The translations under genes were made by a program, and so were the position numbers. The notes below the pieces were generated by a model that saw nothing but the letters and a program-made list of their open reading frames with translations, had not been told where the DNA came from and did no database searches. A stretch of DNA of 33,337 nucleotides from an uncultured Bacilli bacterium. GTDB taxonomy: Bacteria; Bacillota_I; Bacilli_A; RF39; UBA660. The first letter of the stretch is position 1, and each line of letters begins with the position of its first letter. This document shows, one piece after another, positions 7,484-14,737 of the stretch. The DNA lies in assembly GCA_947629405.1 (NCBI GenBank), contig CANRDL010000012.1:1-33337 (forward strand). Reading direction: 5' to 3'.

Positions 7484-7909
7484 ATGAAATTGTTTTTAAA
7501 AAATGAATTAATATATCGTAAATACTTTGAAGGAATAATTCAGGCTCTTGCTTTAATAGAAACATGCCAAAAAGAAATTGCCAAAGGAAATTATAATAAA
7601 GAAAATTTAAAAGATATTTTTGATGGTAAAAAAAATATTAGAGTTAATGAATCTGATTCTATTGCTTTAAATAAACATGGTAAAATTGAATTTATAACAT
7701 GTTATACTGCTGATAAAATTAAAATATTAATATTTTCTAATAAAAATAATGATTTTCCAGTAACAATTTATTGGAATGAAAAAAGGTATTTTGAGGAATT
7801 AAAAAAAGATAATACTATAGACGAAAAATATTTTACAGCAATTAATAAATTATATAACGATCTAATAAATTATAATAATGATAAAAATAAACAGTTAAAA
7901 TTAAAATAA
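7484..7909 (+). CDS. Hypothetical soluble protein
   Basis: A 141-residue, Lys/Asn/Ile-rich, probably cytoplasmic protein that I do not recognise. The ribosome site AAAGAGG (7471-7477) is 6 nt from ATG 7484; a TTG at 7478 in the same frame lies directly against it and is unlikely. There are no membrane spans, signal peptide or metal motif. Residues about 60-100 look like alternating strands (GKIEFITCYTADKIKILIF), and the ends look helical, with a very Lys-rich C-terminus. It has its own promoter and sits alone between the divergent zinc-ribbon operon and the tRNA-Ile/tRNA-Glu pair. Confidence 0.65.
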   Translation: MKLFLKNELIYRKYFEGIIQALALIETCQKEIAKGNYNKENLKDIFDGKKNIRVNESDSIALNKHGKIEFITCYTADKIKILIFSNKNNDFPVTIYWNEKRYFEELKKDNTIDEKYFTAINKLYNDLINYNNDKNKQLKLK

Positions 7910-7922
7910 ATAAAAAAAATAC

Positions 7923-7951
7923 TTGCATATTTCCTATTTATGTTATAAAAT
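7923..7951 (+). promoter_or_regulatory. Promoter of the tRNA-Ile/tRNA-Glu pair
   Basis: TTGCAT (7923-7928) and TAAAAT (7946-7951), 17 nt apart, about 20 nt before tRNA-Ile. TATAAA at 7944 overlaps as an alternative -10. Confidence 0.55.
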
Positions 7952-7971
7952 GAAATAGGTCTTTCTTAAAT

Positions 7972-8048
<77 letters not shown>

Positions 8049-8055
8049 TTTAAAT

Positions 8056-8132
8056 GGCCCGTTGGTGAAGTGGTTGAACACACATGCCTTTCACGCATGC
8101 ATTCATGGGTTCAAATCCCGTACGGGTCACCA
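8056..8132 (+). tRNA. tRNA-Glu (anticodon TTC)
   Basis: Acceptor GGCCCGT pairs with ACGGGTC (one G-T), the anticodon stem ATGC/GCAT encloses the loop CTTTCAC (anticodon TTC), and the T-arm contains GGTTCAAATCC. CCA (8130-8132) is encoded. At 77 nt it is one base longer than most bacterial tRNA-Glu because of TTG in the D-loop region (GTGGTTGAACAC). It shares a transcript with tRNA-Ile. Confidence 0.96.
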
Positions 8133-8142
8133 ATTTTAAAGT

Positions 8143-8165
8143 AACAGTCAAATGACTGTTTTTTT
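8143..8165 (+). terminator. Terminator of the tRNA-Ile/tRNA-Glu transcript
   Basis: AACAGTC (8143-8149) pairs with GACTGTT (8154-8160) around a four-base loop, followed by a T-run. Confidence 0.85.
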
Positions 8166-8183
8166 ATGTTATTAAAAATAAAT

Positions 8184-8210
8184 AAAAAAAATAACCAGAT
8201 ATACTGATTA
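8184..8210 (-). terminator. Terminator of the 8208-8633 gene
   Basis: On the minus strand TAATCAG (8210-8204) pairs with CTGGTTA (8198-8192), then eight T residues. The gene's TAA stop is the first three bases of the stem. Confidence 0.75.
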
Positions 8211-8633
8211 CTTATCTTGTAATTGACTTAATAAATCAATTTTAAACATTTCTTTTGAAGCATTAGCTTTAGATATCATAACACCTTTATAAGTTGTAAG
8301 CTCTGCTTTATGTCCTTCAATTAAAATATCTTCTGGTGTAATAGTATCTAATAATACCATATGTTCTTTTTCATAGACTATATATTTTAACTTAACATCA
8401 CCATGTATTTGTGTAAACATTTGATCACTAGGTAACTTTAATTCATAAGTTTTAGTAGAATTCTTTTTGTTTTGAGAAACAAGTTCTCCTAAAAAGCTAC
8501 CATTTCTAAGTTCTGGATAATAATTAAAATTAAGTTTTTTAAAAGCAAGTCTATTATATTTTTTTAATGCTTTTTCTAACTTTCTAAATTTATTTTCGTC
8601 TACATAGTCTAAAATAAACCCTATTTTATTCAT
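8208..8633 (-). CDS. Hypothetical protein with strong promoter
   Basis: A 141-residue basic, probably cytoplasmic protein beginning MNKIGFILDYVDENKFRKLEK. It has a helical, Lys-rich N-terminal part, a strand-rich centre (KTYELKLPSD ... KLKYIVYEKEHMVLLD) and no transmembrane segment, cysteine cluster or nucleotide motif. I do not recognise the family. ATG 8633 lies 9 nt from GGGGG; a TTG 15 nt upstream in the same frame is less convincing. It is unlinked to its neighbours: its own near-consensus promoter lies upstream and its own terminator overlaps the stop codon. Promoter quality suggests an abundant housekeeping product (inference). Confidence 0.7.
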   Translation of the reverse strand: MNKIGFILDYVDENKFRKLEKALKKYNRLAFKKLNFNYYPELRNGSFLGELVSQNKKNSTKTYELKLPSDQMFTQIHGDVKLKYIVYEKEHMVLLDTITPEDILIEGHKAELTTYKGVMISKANASKEMFKIDLLSQLQDK

Positions 8634-8669
8634 AATCAAAACCCCCAATATATCCCTTAATATGTATTA

Positions 8670-8698
8670 ATTATACCATATCTCAGGAAATAAGTCAA
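8670..8698 (-). promoter_or_regulatory. Near-consensus sigma-A promoter of the 8208-8633 gene
   Basis: TTGACT (8698-8693), exactly 17 nt, TATAAT (8675-8670), plus TGG directly before the -10. One base from the consensus. Confidence 0.85.
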
Positions 8699-8748
8699 TA
8701 TTCGCATAGAATATTTTCTTATGTACATTGATAATATCATAATATTTC

Positions 8749-9048
8749 TTATTTGTCAACACTTAATTTTACAATTGTGACACCTAAATTATAATTATCT
8801 ACATGATACTCTATTACATTTTTATTTTTCTTTAAAATTTCATGAGTTTTATTTTTTATTTTTCCAGTTCCTATTCCATGAATAATTACAATGCACTTAT
8901 TTCCAAGTTTAATATTATCTTGAATAAAATCATTAATAATAAAAGAAATCATTGATGTTACTTCACCATGTAAATCTAAAGAAGGATATATATCAATAAA
9001 GGGATCTTTTTTATTTATTTGTTTCTGCTTGCGTCTTTTGAGTTGCAT
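8749..9048 (-). CDS. Stand-alone Smr-domain protein
   Basis: About 99 residues making up little more than a Smr domain, the DNA/RNA-nicking or binding fold found at the C-terminus of MutS2. Hallmarks are LDLHG near the N-terminus and HGIGTGKIK in the middle, with the closing strand GVTIVKL. The gene overlaps the 3' end of the pfkB-like gene in another frame. Two ATGs are possible: 9066 has no ribosome site, whereas 9048 has GGAAGTG about 9 nt upstream and is preferred, giving a 38-bp overlap (56 bp from the other). It is probably translated from the comN-rel-dtd-pfkB transcript. The substrate is unknown. Confidence 0.8.
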   Translation of the reverse strand: MQLKRRKQKQINKKDPFIDIYPSLDLHGEVTSMISFIINDFIQDNIKLGNKCIVIIHGIGTGKIKNKTHEILKKNKNVIEYHVDNYNLGVTIVKLSVDK

Positions 9049-9988
9049 TAGGTTTTGCACTTCCATTTTGATTTATATTTATTTGTGGTGGTTTTGGGGG
9101 ATTTAAGAAATCTTGTATTTCCGTTTTAGTTGGAGCTGAATTAGTAGTTCCAAATTTTGTTGTAGATAAAGATGATATAATATTAGCTAATTTTATAGTT
9201 TCCTCTAATGGTTTATTAAAGCCAACATAATAGGCAAATGCCGCGACAAAAATATCATGAGCAGATGTTAAATCAACTGAATTAACTTTAATATTTGGGG
9301 CAATTTTAACTTGATTATCTAAACTATATAATACCCCACCATTTTTTAAAGTTACAATAACATTTGCTTTAAAAGAATCTTTTAAAAATTGATAAATTTT
9401 AACAAAAGAACTATTGTCATTATAATTAAATGTACTATTACTGAATTTTTCAGCAAATTCTTGAGATACAATCATATAATGACTAATTTTAGCTAATTTT
9501 AATATATTATCATTAACTTCATAAGCATTTAATACTCTTATGGCACTATTAAATTGATTAAAAGCAATGTTAGTCGCATTCAAATCAGTGGCATCGGTAA
9601 TAATAACATTAGGTGTAATAGCGTATTTAGGCTTTTTTATTAAAAGATCTTTTGGTACAAATTTAAATGTAGTTTTCGTTTTATTTTTAATATTTATAAA
9701 ATTATACCTGACAAGTGTATCATTTTCATAATCTATTTCAAGATTATCTATATTAACATCAGCATTTTTTAAGGTTACAGTAATGTTTTTACCAAAAGTA
9801 TCATTTCCTACTACACTAGCTACCGAAACTTCACTTCCTAAATTACTTAAAACTCTAGCTGCCGTTAAAGGAAAACCACCTTCTACTTTTTCATATTTTG
9901 AAAAAGTTGTATTTAAATTATTTTCTAAATCTTTTTCAATAGGTATATTTATATCATAAAAACTTTCCCCTATTACTAAAAATTTCAT
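9011..9988 (-). CDS. PfkB-family carbohydrate kinase-like protein with altered active-site motif
   Basis: A 325-residue ribokinase-fold protein. The N-terminal signature is recognisable (EGGFPLTAARVLSNLG at about 36-51, then VASVVGNDTFGKN), and so is the C-terminal signature helix (IFVAAFAYYVG). The second PfkB signature, normally DTxGAGD, reads DLTSAHD (239-245). The Asp that acts as base is kept at 245, but the Gly-Ala-Gly anion hole has become Ser-Ala-His. The protein may therefore be a weak or inactive kinase or use an unusual substrate (inference). The last 35 residues are a Pro/Asn/Gln/Lys-rich disordered tail (NPPKPPQININQNG...) overlapping the smr gene. It lies 21 nt after dtd. Confidence 0.85.
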   Translation of the reverse strand: MKFLVIGESFYDINIPIEKDLENNLNTTFSKYEKVEGGFPLTAARVLSNLGSEVSVASVVGNDTFGKNITVTLKNADVNIDNLEIDYENDTLVRYNFINIKNKTKTTFKFVPKDLLIKKPKYAITPNVIITDATDLNATNIAFNQFNSAIRVLNAYEVNDNILKLAKISHYMIVSQEFAEKFSNSTFNYNDNSSFVKIYQFLKDSFKANVIVTLKNGGVLYSLDNQVKIAPNIKVNSVDLTSAHDIFVAAFAYYVGFNKPLEETIKLANIISSLSTTKFGTTNSAPTKTEIQDFLNPPKPPQININQNGSAKPNATQKTQAETNK

Positions 9989-10009
9989 ATTATTCCCTCT
10001 TTCTTTCTT

Positions 10010-10453
10010 TTATTTATTTTTTGAATCAATAAGTATAGTTATTGGTCCATCATTATTTATTAAAACATTCATATCTTCCCCAAAAATACCAGTTTTAACA
10101 TCAACAAATTTTTTTAATTTATTTGCAACATTTAAATAATCAGTTTCCGCGAGTTTATTATTTTTGGCCTTTATATAGCTTGGTCTATTGCCTTTTTTAG
10201 TATCCGCTTGTAAGGTAAATTGCGATACTAATAATATTTGTCCACCAAACTTAATTATATTATCATTCATTATACCATTTTCGTCATCAAATATCCGTAA
10301 ATTAATAATTTTTTTGACAATATAATCAATGTCTTCTTCATTATCATCTACATTAATTCCTAATAATATTACCATTCCTTTATCTATTTTGGCAACAATC
10401 TTATTTTTTACTAATACACTACTTTCCTTACTTCTTTGAATTAACGCTCGCAT
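10010..10453 (-). CDS. dtd: D-aminoacyl-tRNA deacylase
   Basis: Cleaves D-amino acids (and Gly from tRNA-Ala) off mischarged tRNAs, a chiral proofreading step. The two active-site motifs of DTD1 are visible: SQFTLQAD in the middle and the cross-subunit NDGPITILID (Gly-cisPro type) at the C-terminus. It starts MRALIQRSKESSV, the usual beginning. At 147 residues it is full length. It begins 2 nt after rel ends, the same rel-dtd linkage as in Bacillus, so the two are co-transcribed. Confidence 0.97.
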   Translation of the reverse strand: MRALIQRSKESSVLVKNKIVAKIDKGMVILLGINVDDNEEDIDYIVKKIINLRIFDDENGIMNDNIIKFGGQILLVSQFTLQADTKKGNRPSYIKAKNNKLAETDYLNVANKLKKFVDVKTGIFGEDMNVLINNDGPITILIDSKNK

Positions 10454-10455
10454 AT

Positions 10456-12594
10456 TTAAGTCCTTTCAATATGTTTAATAGATGATATTTTTAATAGTTC
10501 TTTGGAAATAGTTTTATATTCATCAATATTTTTTATTTTAATTTGCAATTTGTAATTATAAAAATTATCAATCTTATATTTTTCAAATGATACGACATTA
10601 ATTTTTAATAATGAAAATACTTTAATAATATCAAATAGAATATCTTTTAATGAATTTGTATTAATAGATATTTTGGTTAGATAATCATTTTCATTACTAT
10701 CATTCCAAGAAACATTTATCAATCTATCTTTAATTTCTTTAATATTAATACAATCTTTTTTGTGAACAGAAATACCTGATCCTTTAGTTACAAAACCAAT
10801 AATATCATCACCTTTTATCGGCATACAACATTTAGCTAAATTAACTTTAATATCATCTATTCCCTCTACTAATATATCACTGTTGTGATTAATTTTAGAT
10901 TCTTTAGGATGACTAATCATTTTATCAATTAAAATGTCTTTCTTGTTGCTCTTTTCATCAGTTAAAGAAATAATATAAGAGGCTGTATAACGAAAAGAAC
11001 CTATACTAAAGTACACTTCATTAATATCTTTTAGTTTTAATATATTTAATATTTTATTAATATTGCTTTCTACATTAAATTCATTAAATGATTTCTTTTG
11101 TTTGCGCAATTCTTTTTCTAATAATTTCTTACCTTTTTCTTCATAGGTATTTCTTTCTTGTTTAGAAAAATAAGCTTTAATTTTATTTTTAGCTTGTGAT
11201 GTTTTTATAAAGTTTAACCATTCTAAAGAAGGAGTTGCTGTCTTATTTGTTTGAATTTTGATAATATCTCCATCTTTTAATTCATAATTTAGAGGAACTT
11301 GTTTATCATTAACTATTGCTCCAACTGTTGTGTTACCAACTTCCGAATGAATTCGATAAGCAAAATCAACTGGTGATGATTTATCTGGTAATTCTACAAC
11401 ATCACCTTTAGGTGTAAAACAATAAATTAAATTACTTAAAAATTCTTGATTAATTGTCTCATTTAAATCTTTATCATCGTTATCAGAATTTTCATTAATT
11501 ATATTTCTAAAAATTTCTAATTTTTGTTCCATCATGCTTTGAATTTTAGCACTTCCATGTTCTTTATAAGACCAGTGAGAGGCAATACCATGCTCGGCAA
11601 TTTCATTCATTTCATGAGTTCGTAATTGAATTTCAAATATATATCCATCTACACCAAAGACAGTTGTATGTATTGATTGGTACATATTTTCTTTGGGCAT
11701 GGAAATATAATCTTTAAATCGATTAGGTAGTGGTCTAAATTTAGAATGAATAAGACCAACTGCTAAGTAACAATCACTTTCTTTTTCTAAAATTAAACGC
11801 AATGCTAAAATATCATATATATCTTTAAATTTATGATTATTTTGCATTTTATTATAAATACTATATATGCTTTTTACTCTTGCTTTTATTTCAAATTTAA
11901 TATCGTTTTCCAATAATAATTCGCAAATATTTTCTTTCATGTTTTGCAGTATTTCATTTAGTTCTTCTTCCGATGAGGCTAATTCTTCTTTAATTTCTTC
12001 ATAAACATCTGGTTTTAAATATTTTAAACATAAATCCTCTAATTCTACTTTAATACTATGAATACCAAGACGATGAGCAATAGGAATTAAAACATTCATT
12101 GTTTCATTTGCTTTTTGTTTTTGTTCATTTGGAGATAAAGCCCAAATAGTTCGCATATTATGAAGCCTATCAGCTAATTTTATAAATAAAACTCTAACAT
12201 CTTCTGATAAACCGACCACTATTTTTCTTAAATATATACTAGAACTTTCTCTATCATCATTTAATTTTAATTTATTGATTTTACTGACAATATTAACTAT
12301 ATTGGCTATTTCCTTCCCAAATGTTTCTTCAAGTTCAGTAAAAGTAGTTGCTCCATGATTTATAGTTTCGTGAAGCAATGCAGCACATATTGTTACATAA
12401 TCTACATTTAAATCAAGCAAAATTTCAGCAACCGCCACAGGATGAGTAATATATTCTTCATTAGTCTTTCGCATTTTATTAGCATGTTTTTGCTTAGCAA
12501 ATTCATAAGCTTTTGTTATTTTTTCAATTTCTTCAGTATTATAAATTTTTTCAATATTTTTTTTAAAATCATCAAATATTTTATCTTTTTTCAT
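10456..12594 (-). CDS. relA: Rel family (p)ppGpp synthetase with degenerate hydrolase motif
   Basis: Long RSH alarmone enzyme (712 residues) with all domains. A pseudo-HD hydrolase domain (about 40-160) comes first. The synthetase domain (about 235-340) has RVKSIYSIY, YDILALR, MYQSIHTT and EIQLRT, retaining the Arg/Lys, Asp, Tyr and Glu of the active site. Then come TGS (CFTPKGDVVELP), a helical and zinc-finger region (AKCCMPI ... HKKDC), and a C-terminal ACT. The hydrolase HDxxED motif reads HETINH: His75 is kept but Asp is Glu76, Glu is Asn79 and Asp is His80. His51 and Asp142 (LADRLHNMRT) remain. It therefore appears synthetase-competent but hydrolase-impaired. The second ATG (12594) is 7 nt from AAGGAG and preferred over 12597. 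Confidence 0.96.
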   Translation of the reverse strand: MKKDKIFDDFKKNIEKIYNTEEIEKITKAYEFAKQKHANKMRKTNEEYITHPVAVAEILLDLNVDYVTICAALLHETINHGATTFTELEETFGKEIANIVNIVSKINKLKLNDDRESSSIYLRKIVVGLSEDVRVLFIKLADRLHNMRTIWALSPNEQKQKANETMNVLIPIAHRLGIHSIKVELEDLCLKYLKPDVYEEIKEELASSEEELNEILQNMKENICELLLENDIKFEIKARVKSIYSIYNKMQNNHKFKDIYDILALRLILEKESDCYLAVGLIHSKFRPLPNRFKDYISMPKENMYQSIHTTVFGVDGYIFEIQLRTHEMNEIAEHGIASHWSYKEHGSAKIQSMMEQKLEIFRNIINENSDNDDKDLNETINQEFLSNLIYCFTPKGDVVELPDKSSPVDFAYRIHSEVGNTTVGAIVNDKQVPLNYELKDGDIIKIQTNKTATPSLEWLNFIKTSQAKNKIKAYFSKQERNTYEEKGKKLLEKELRKQKKSFNEFNVESNINKILNILKLKDINEVYFSIGSFRYTASYIISLTDEKSNKKDILIDKMISHPKESKINHNSDILVEGIDDIKVNLAKCCMPIKGDDIIGFVTKGSGISVHKKDCINIKEIKDRLINVSWNDSNENDYLTKISINTNSLKDILFDIIKVFSLLKINVVSFEKYKIDNFYNYKLQIKIKNIDEYKTISKELLKISSIKHIERT

Positions 12595-12608
12595 CATGTA
12601 TCTCCTTA

Positions 12609-12884
12609 TTATAAAACATTATCATCAGTTATAATTGATCGATGGAATTTATTCATTTCTTTTTTGATATAAGAATCAAAGAAACTATTTTCAGTATTTA
12701 ATATATCATCTACCATTTCACTTAATGTTAAATTAGATTTATATTGCCATTTATTAACTTTTAGGGCATTCCAAATATCTTCTTCTAAAATATAATTGAT
12801 GCCTAATCTTTTAATTTCTCTTTTTTTAGTTTTAAGTGCTTGCAATAATCTATTATATAGCTCTTCTTCACTATTAAATTTCAT
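12609..12884 (-). CDS. comN: ComN-like post-transcriptional regulator
   Basis: A 91-residue, all-helical, charged protein. The central block EEDIWNALKVNKWQYKSNLTL and the following SEMVDDIL resemble the ComN/YrzD family, which in Bacillus subtilis affects comE mRNA. The assignment rests on this motif and on the location just upstream of rel, close to where Bacillus carries yrzD; the function here is inferred. ATG 12884 has AAGGGAAG upstream, and rel follows 14 nt after the stop. It is the first gene of the comN-rel-dtd-pfkB-smr unit. Confidence 0.7.
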   Translation of the reverse strand: MKFNSEEELYNRLLQALKTKKREIKRLGINYILEEDIWNALKVNKWQYKSNLTLSEMVDDILNTENSFFDSYIKKEMNKFHRSIITDDNVL

Positions 12885-12915
12885 TAATATTTCTTCCCTT
12901 CAATTCTATATATTT

Positions 12916-12924
12916 ATAATACCA
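12916..12924 (-). promoter_or_regulatory. Extended -10 promoter of comN-rel-dtd
   Basis: TGGTATTAT (12924-12916) on the minus strand, immediately after the rpmA terminator. No convincing -35 is seen. Confidence 0.5.
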
Positions 12925-12925
12925 T

Positions 12926-12957
12926 AAAAAAAGCGATTATGCTACTTCATAAACGCT
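12926..12957 (-). terminator. Terminator of rplU-prp-rpmA, overlapping the rpmA 3' end
   Basis: AGCGTTTATG (12957-12948) pairs with CATAATCGCT (12941-12932), one T-T mismatch, loop of 6, then a T-run (12931-12926). The 5' arm and loop are rpmA coding sequence and the stop TAA lies in the 3' arm. Confidence 0.8.
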
Positions 12958-13224
12958 AACTTTTTTCTTATTCTTTCCCATTCTTTCATATTTTACTTTA
13001 CCATTAATTAAAGCAAATAAAGTATGATCTTTTCCCATTCCAACATTTTTACCTGGGAAAATTTTTGTACCGCGTTGACGATAAATAATACTTCCAGCAC
13101 TGACAATTTGTCCATCAGCAACTTTAGCGCCAAGTCTACGACCTCTTGAATCTCTATTATTTTGAGTAGAAGATTGTCCTTTTTTATGGGCAAATAATTG
13201 GATATTTAAAGAAATTAATTTCAT
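12937..13224 (-). CDS. rpmA: Ribosomal protein bL27 with cleavable N-terminal extension
   Basis: Large-subunit protein near the peptidyl-transferase centre. The Firmicute-type extension [11 protein letters not shown] precedes [15 protein letters not shown]; the [10 protein letters not shown] junction is the Prp protease cleavage motif, so the mature protein should begin at Ala12. The core [23 protein letters not shown] is typical. At 95 residues it is full length. ATG 13224 follows AAAGGAG, which overlaps the last codons of prp. The third gene of rplU-prp-rpmA. Confidence 0.97.
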   Translation of the reverse strand: MKLISLNIQLFAHKKGQSSTQNNRDSRGRRLGAKVADGQIVSAGSIIYRQRGTKIFPGKNVGMGKDHTLFALINGKVKYERMGKNKKKVSVYEVA

Positions 13225-13228
13225 AGTT

Positions 13229-13534
13229 TCACTCCTTTATTTGAATATTTTTAGGATATTGTTTTTTTAGTTCTTTAAATAACTCAATCATATTTAATAA
13301 AATTTTTTGAGTTACATTTTCATCTTTTATATCATATATTTCTAATAAACCATTTTTTTCAATATACTTTAACGATTTATTATCTATCAATAAAGCAGAA
13401 TTAATAGAACAAATTGCTATAGATGAAATAGAAGCGCACACAATATCATTACCATAGTCTGCATAATTTGCATGACCTTTAATTTTAACTTTTTTAATTA
13501 TATTATTACTAATCTCATAATTAATTTTTATCAT
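13229..13534 (-). CDS. prp: Prp, cysteine protease that matures bL27
   Basis: Ribosomal-processing cysteine protease (YsxB family), required where L27 carries an N-terminal extension. The catalytic pair is visible as His21 ([10 protein letters not shown]) and Cys33 ([12 protein letters not shown]). At 101 residues the length matches the family. It sits between rplU and rpmA, the conserved Firmicute order, 7 nt after rplU and with its TGA just inside the rpmA ribosome-site region. AAGG precedes ATG 13534. Confidence 0.95.
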   Translation of the reverse strand: MIKINYEISNNIIKKVKIKGHANYADYGNDIVCASISSIAICSINSALLIDNKSLKYIEKNGLLEIYDIKDENVTQKILLNMIELFKELKKQYPKNIQIKE

Positions 13535-13541
13535 ATATACC

Positions 13542-13844
13542 TTATTTTATATTAATTTTTTTAACAGTTAATTTAGTATATGGTTGTCTATGACCTTGTT
13601 TTTTACGATATTTCTTTTTTGGTCTATATTTAAATACGACAATTTTTTTATTTTTTCCATGTTTTTCAACAACACATTCAACACTAGCACCCTTTACAGT
13701 TGGATTACCAATTTTACCATCTACATATAAAACTTCATCAAAAATTACTTTATCTTTCGCATTTTTATTTAGTTTTTCAACGTAAATTACATCACCTTCG
13801 GAAACATAGTATTGTTTTCCTCCTGTTTGAAATATAGCTTTCAT
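13542..13844 (-). CDS. rplU: Ribosomal protein bL21
   Basis: Large-subunit ribosomal protein. It starts [23 protein letters not shown] and ends with the basic [17 protein letters not shown] segment, both typical of bL21; 100 residues. The frame stays open 120 nt upstream, but ATG 13844 lies 6 nt from GGAGGG and aligns with family starts, and the upstream stretch is an RNA leader, so the longer version is rejected. First gene of rplU-prp-rpmA. Confidence 0.97.
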   Translation of the reverse strand: MKAIFQTGGKQYYVSEGDVIYVEKLNKNAKDKVIFDEVLYVDGKIGNPTVKGASVECVVEKHGKNKKIVVFKYRPKKKYRKKQGHRQPYTKLTVKKINIK

Positions 13845-13865
13845 AATTTTCCCTCCTTTATAAAT

Positions 13866-13952
13866 AAGACTCGCCTTAAAGGTACATAAATGTTTTAAAA
13901 ACCTTTTCAGTGCGGTATTAAAGAAAGCATTCCCTTCTTTTAAACACGTCTT
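13866..13952 (-). promoter_or_regulatory. L21-type ribosomal protein leader RNA
   Basis: The leader between the rplU promoter and ribosome site folds as a closing helix AAGAC (13952-13948)/GUCUU (13870-13866) that encloses two hairpins: UUAAAAGAA with UUCUUUAA, and AAAGGU with ACCUUU. Position and layout fit the autoregulatory L21 leader known in Firmicutes, with CCGCACUGA in the inter-helix segment. Identification by eye only. Confidence 0.55.
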
Positions 13953-13954
13953 TA

Positions 13955-13983
13955 ATTTTATCAAAAATGCTTATCTTTGTCAA
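13955..13983 (-). promoter_or_regulatory. Strong sigma-A promoter of rplU-prp-rpmA
   Basis: TTGACA (13983-13978), 17 nt, TAAAAT (13960-13955) with TGA before the -10. The -35 and spacer overlap the last codons of spoIVFB. Confidence 0.85.
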
Positions 13984-14737
13984 ATATCTTTGCTAATAAA
14001 TTTTTTTCGTTTACTAATTTATTATTTATTAAAAAATAATGTCGTTTCCCTTTTTGCATTTTTTTGATATTTTTGCCAAAAATTATTTTTCTTTTTTTAA
14101 ATTTATAATCATAAAGATATCTTTCTAATAAAAATAAATTAAAAGTATCTCTTATAGTATTTAAATAATTTAATAATTTATATATTAAAAAAACACAAAT
14201 CAAATAATTATCTAAATGGTTTATATAATTTAAAAATATAAAAAATATTAAAAAGATAATTGATAAAAATAAACAGATAAATATTGAATTATAAAAATTT
14301 TGAATTTGCTCAATTAATGATTTTAAAAAGAAAAAACCATCTAAGGGATAAATTGGCAGCAAATTAAATAAAAATATTGACCAATTATAATTTTTAAATA
14401 TTAAATAATAATTGGGATTTATATAACCTAAATTATATATGTATGAAATAATAAAATAAAATATTAATTGCAAAGATAATCCCGCTAAGGATATTAAGGT
14501 ATCATGATATATTGGTGAATTTATATTTTTGGAAATATTAACCTTACCACCAAAAGGTAAAAATTCTATATTTATAATTTCATATTTAAATAATTTAATT
14601 ACGATTATATGACCTAATTCATGGACTATAATTATTAATCCTAAAATAAAAATATAATTAAATAATCCACAAAAAAATGCTGATAATATTATAAAAATAG
14701 TTAAATAATTAATTTTTATTTTGTTTAATATATTCAT
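13961..14737 (-). CDS. spoIVFB: SpoIVFB-like intramembrane zinc metalloprotease
   Basis: Site-2-protease (M50) family; in Bacillus SpoIVFB cleaves pro-sigma-K in the outer forespore membrane. The zinc motif HELGH is at residues 39-43 in the second membrane segment, and the second metal motif [10 protein letters not shown] is at about 125-134. Around six hydrophobic segments are visible, and a charged C-terminal part (about 200-258) sits where the CBS domain lies in the family, but it is short. Its start overlaps spoIVFA by 29 bp. The order spoIVFA-spoIVFB-rplU-prp-rpmA is the Bacillus order, which supports the assignment. Ends in TGA. Confidence 0.88.
   Translation of the reverse strand: MNILNKIKINYLTIFIILSAFFCGLFNYIFILGLIIIVHELGHIIVIKLFKYEIINIEFLPFGGKVNISKNINSPIYHDTLISLAGLSLQLIFYFIISYIYNLGYINPNYYLIFKNYNWSIFLFNLLPIYPLDGFFFLKSLIEQIQNFYNSIFICLFLSIIFLIFFIFLNYINHLDNYLICVFLIYKLLNYLNTIRDTFNLFLLERYLYDYKFKKRKIIFGKNIKKMQKGKRHYFLINNKLVNEKNLLAKIFDKDKHF

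Noticed and set aside
12355-12372. Idea that the altered HD motif means the gene is a pseudogene
   Set aside because: The frame is intact for 712 codons, synthetase, TGS, zinc-finger and ACT regions are all conserved, and promoter and operon are intact; loss of one activity is more likely.
13845-13964. 40-codon N-terminal extension of rplU
   Set aside because: The extension covers the L21-type leader and the promoter -10; the family start MKAIFQTGG has its own ribosome site at ATG 13844.
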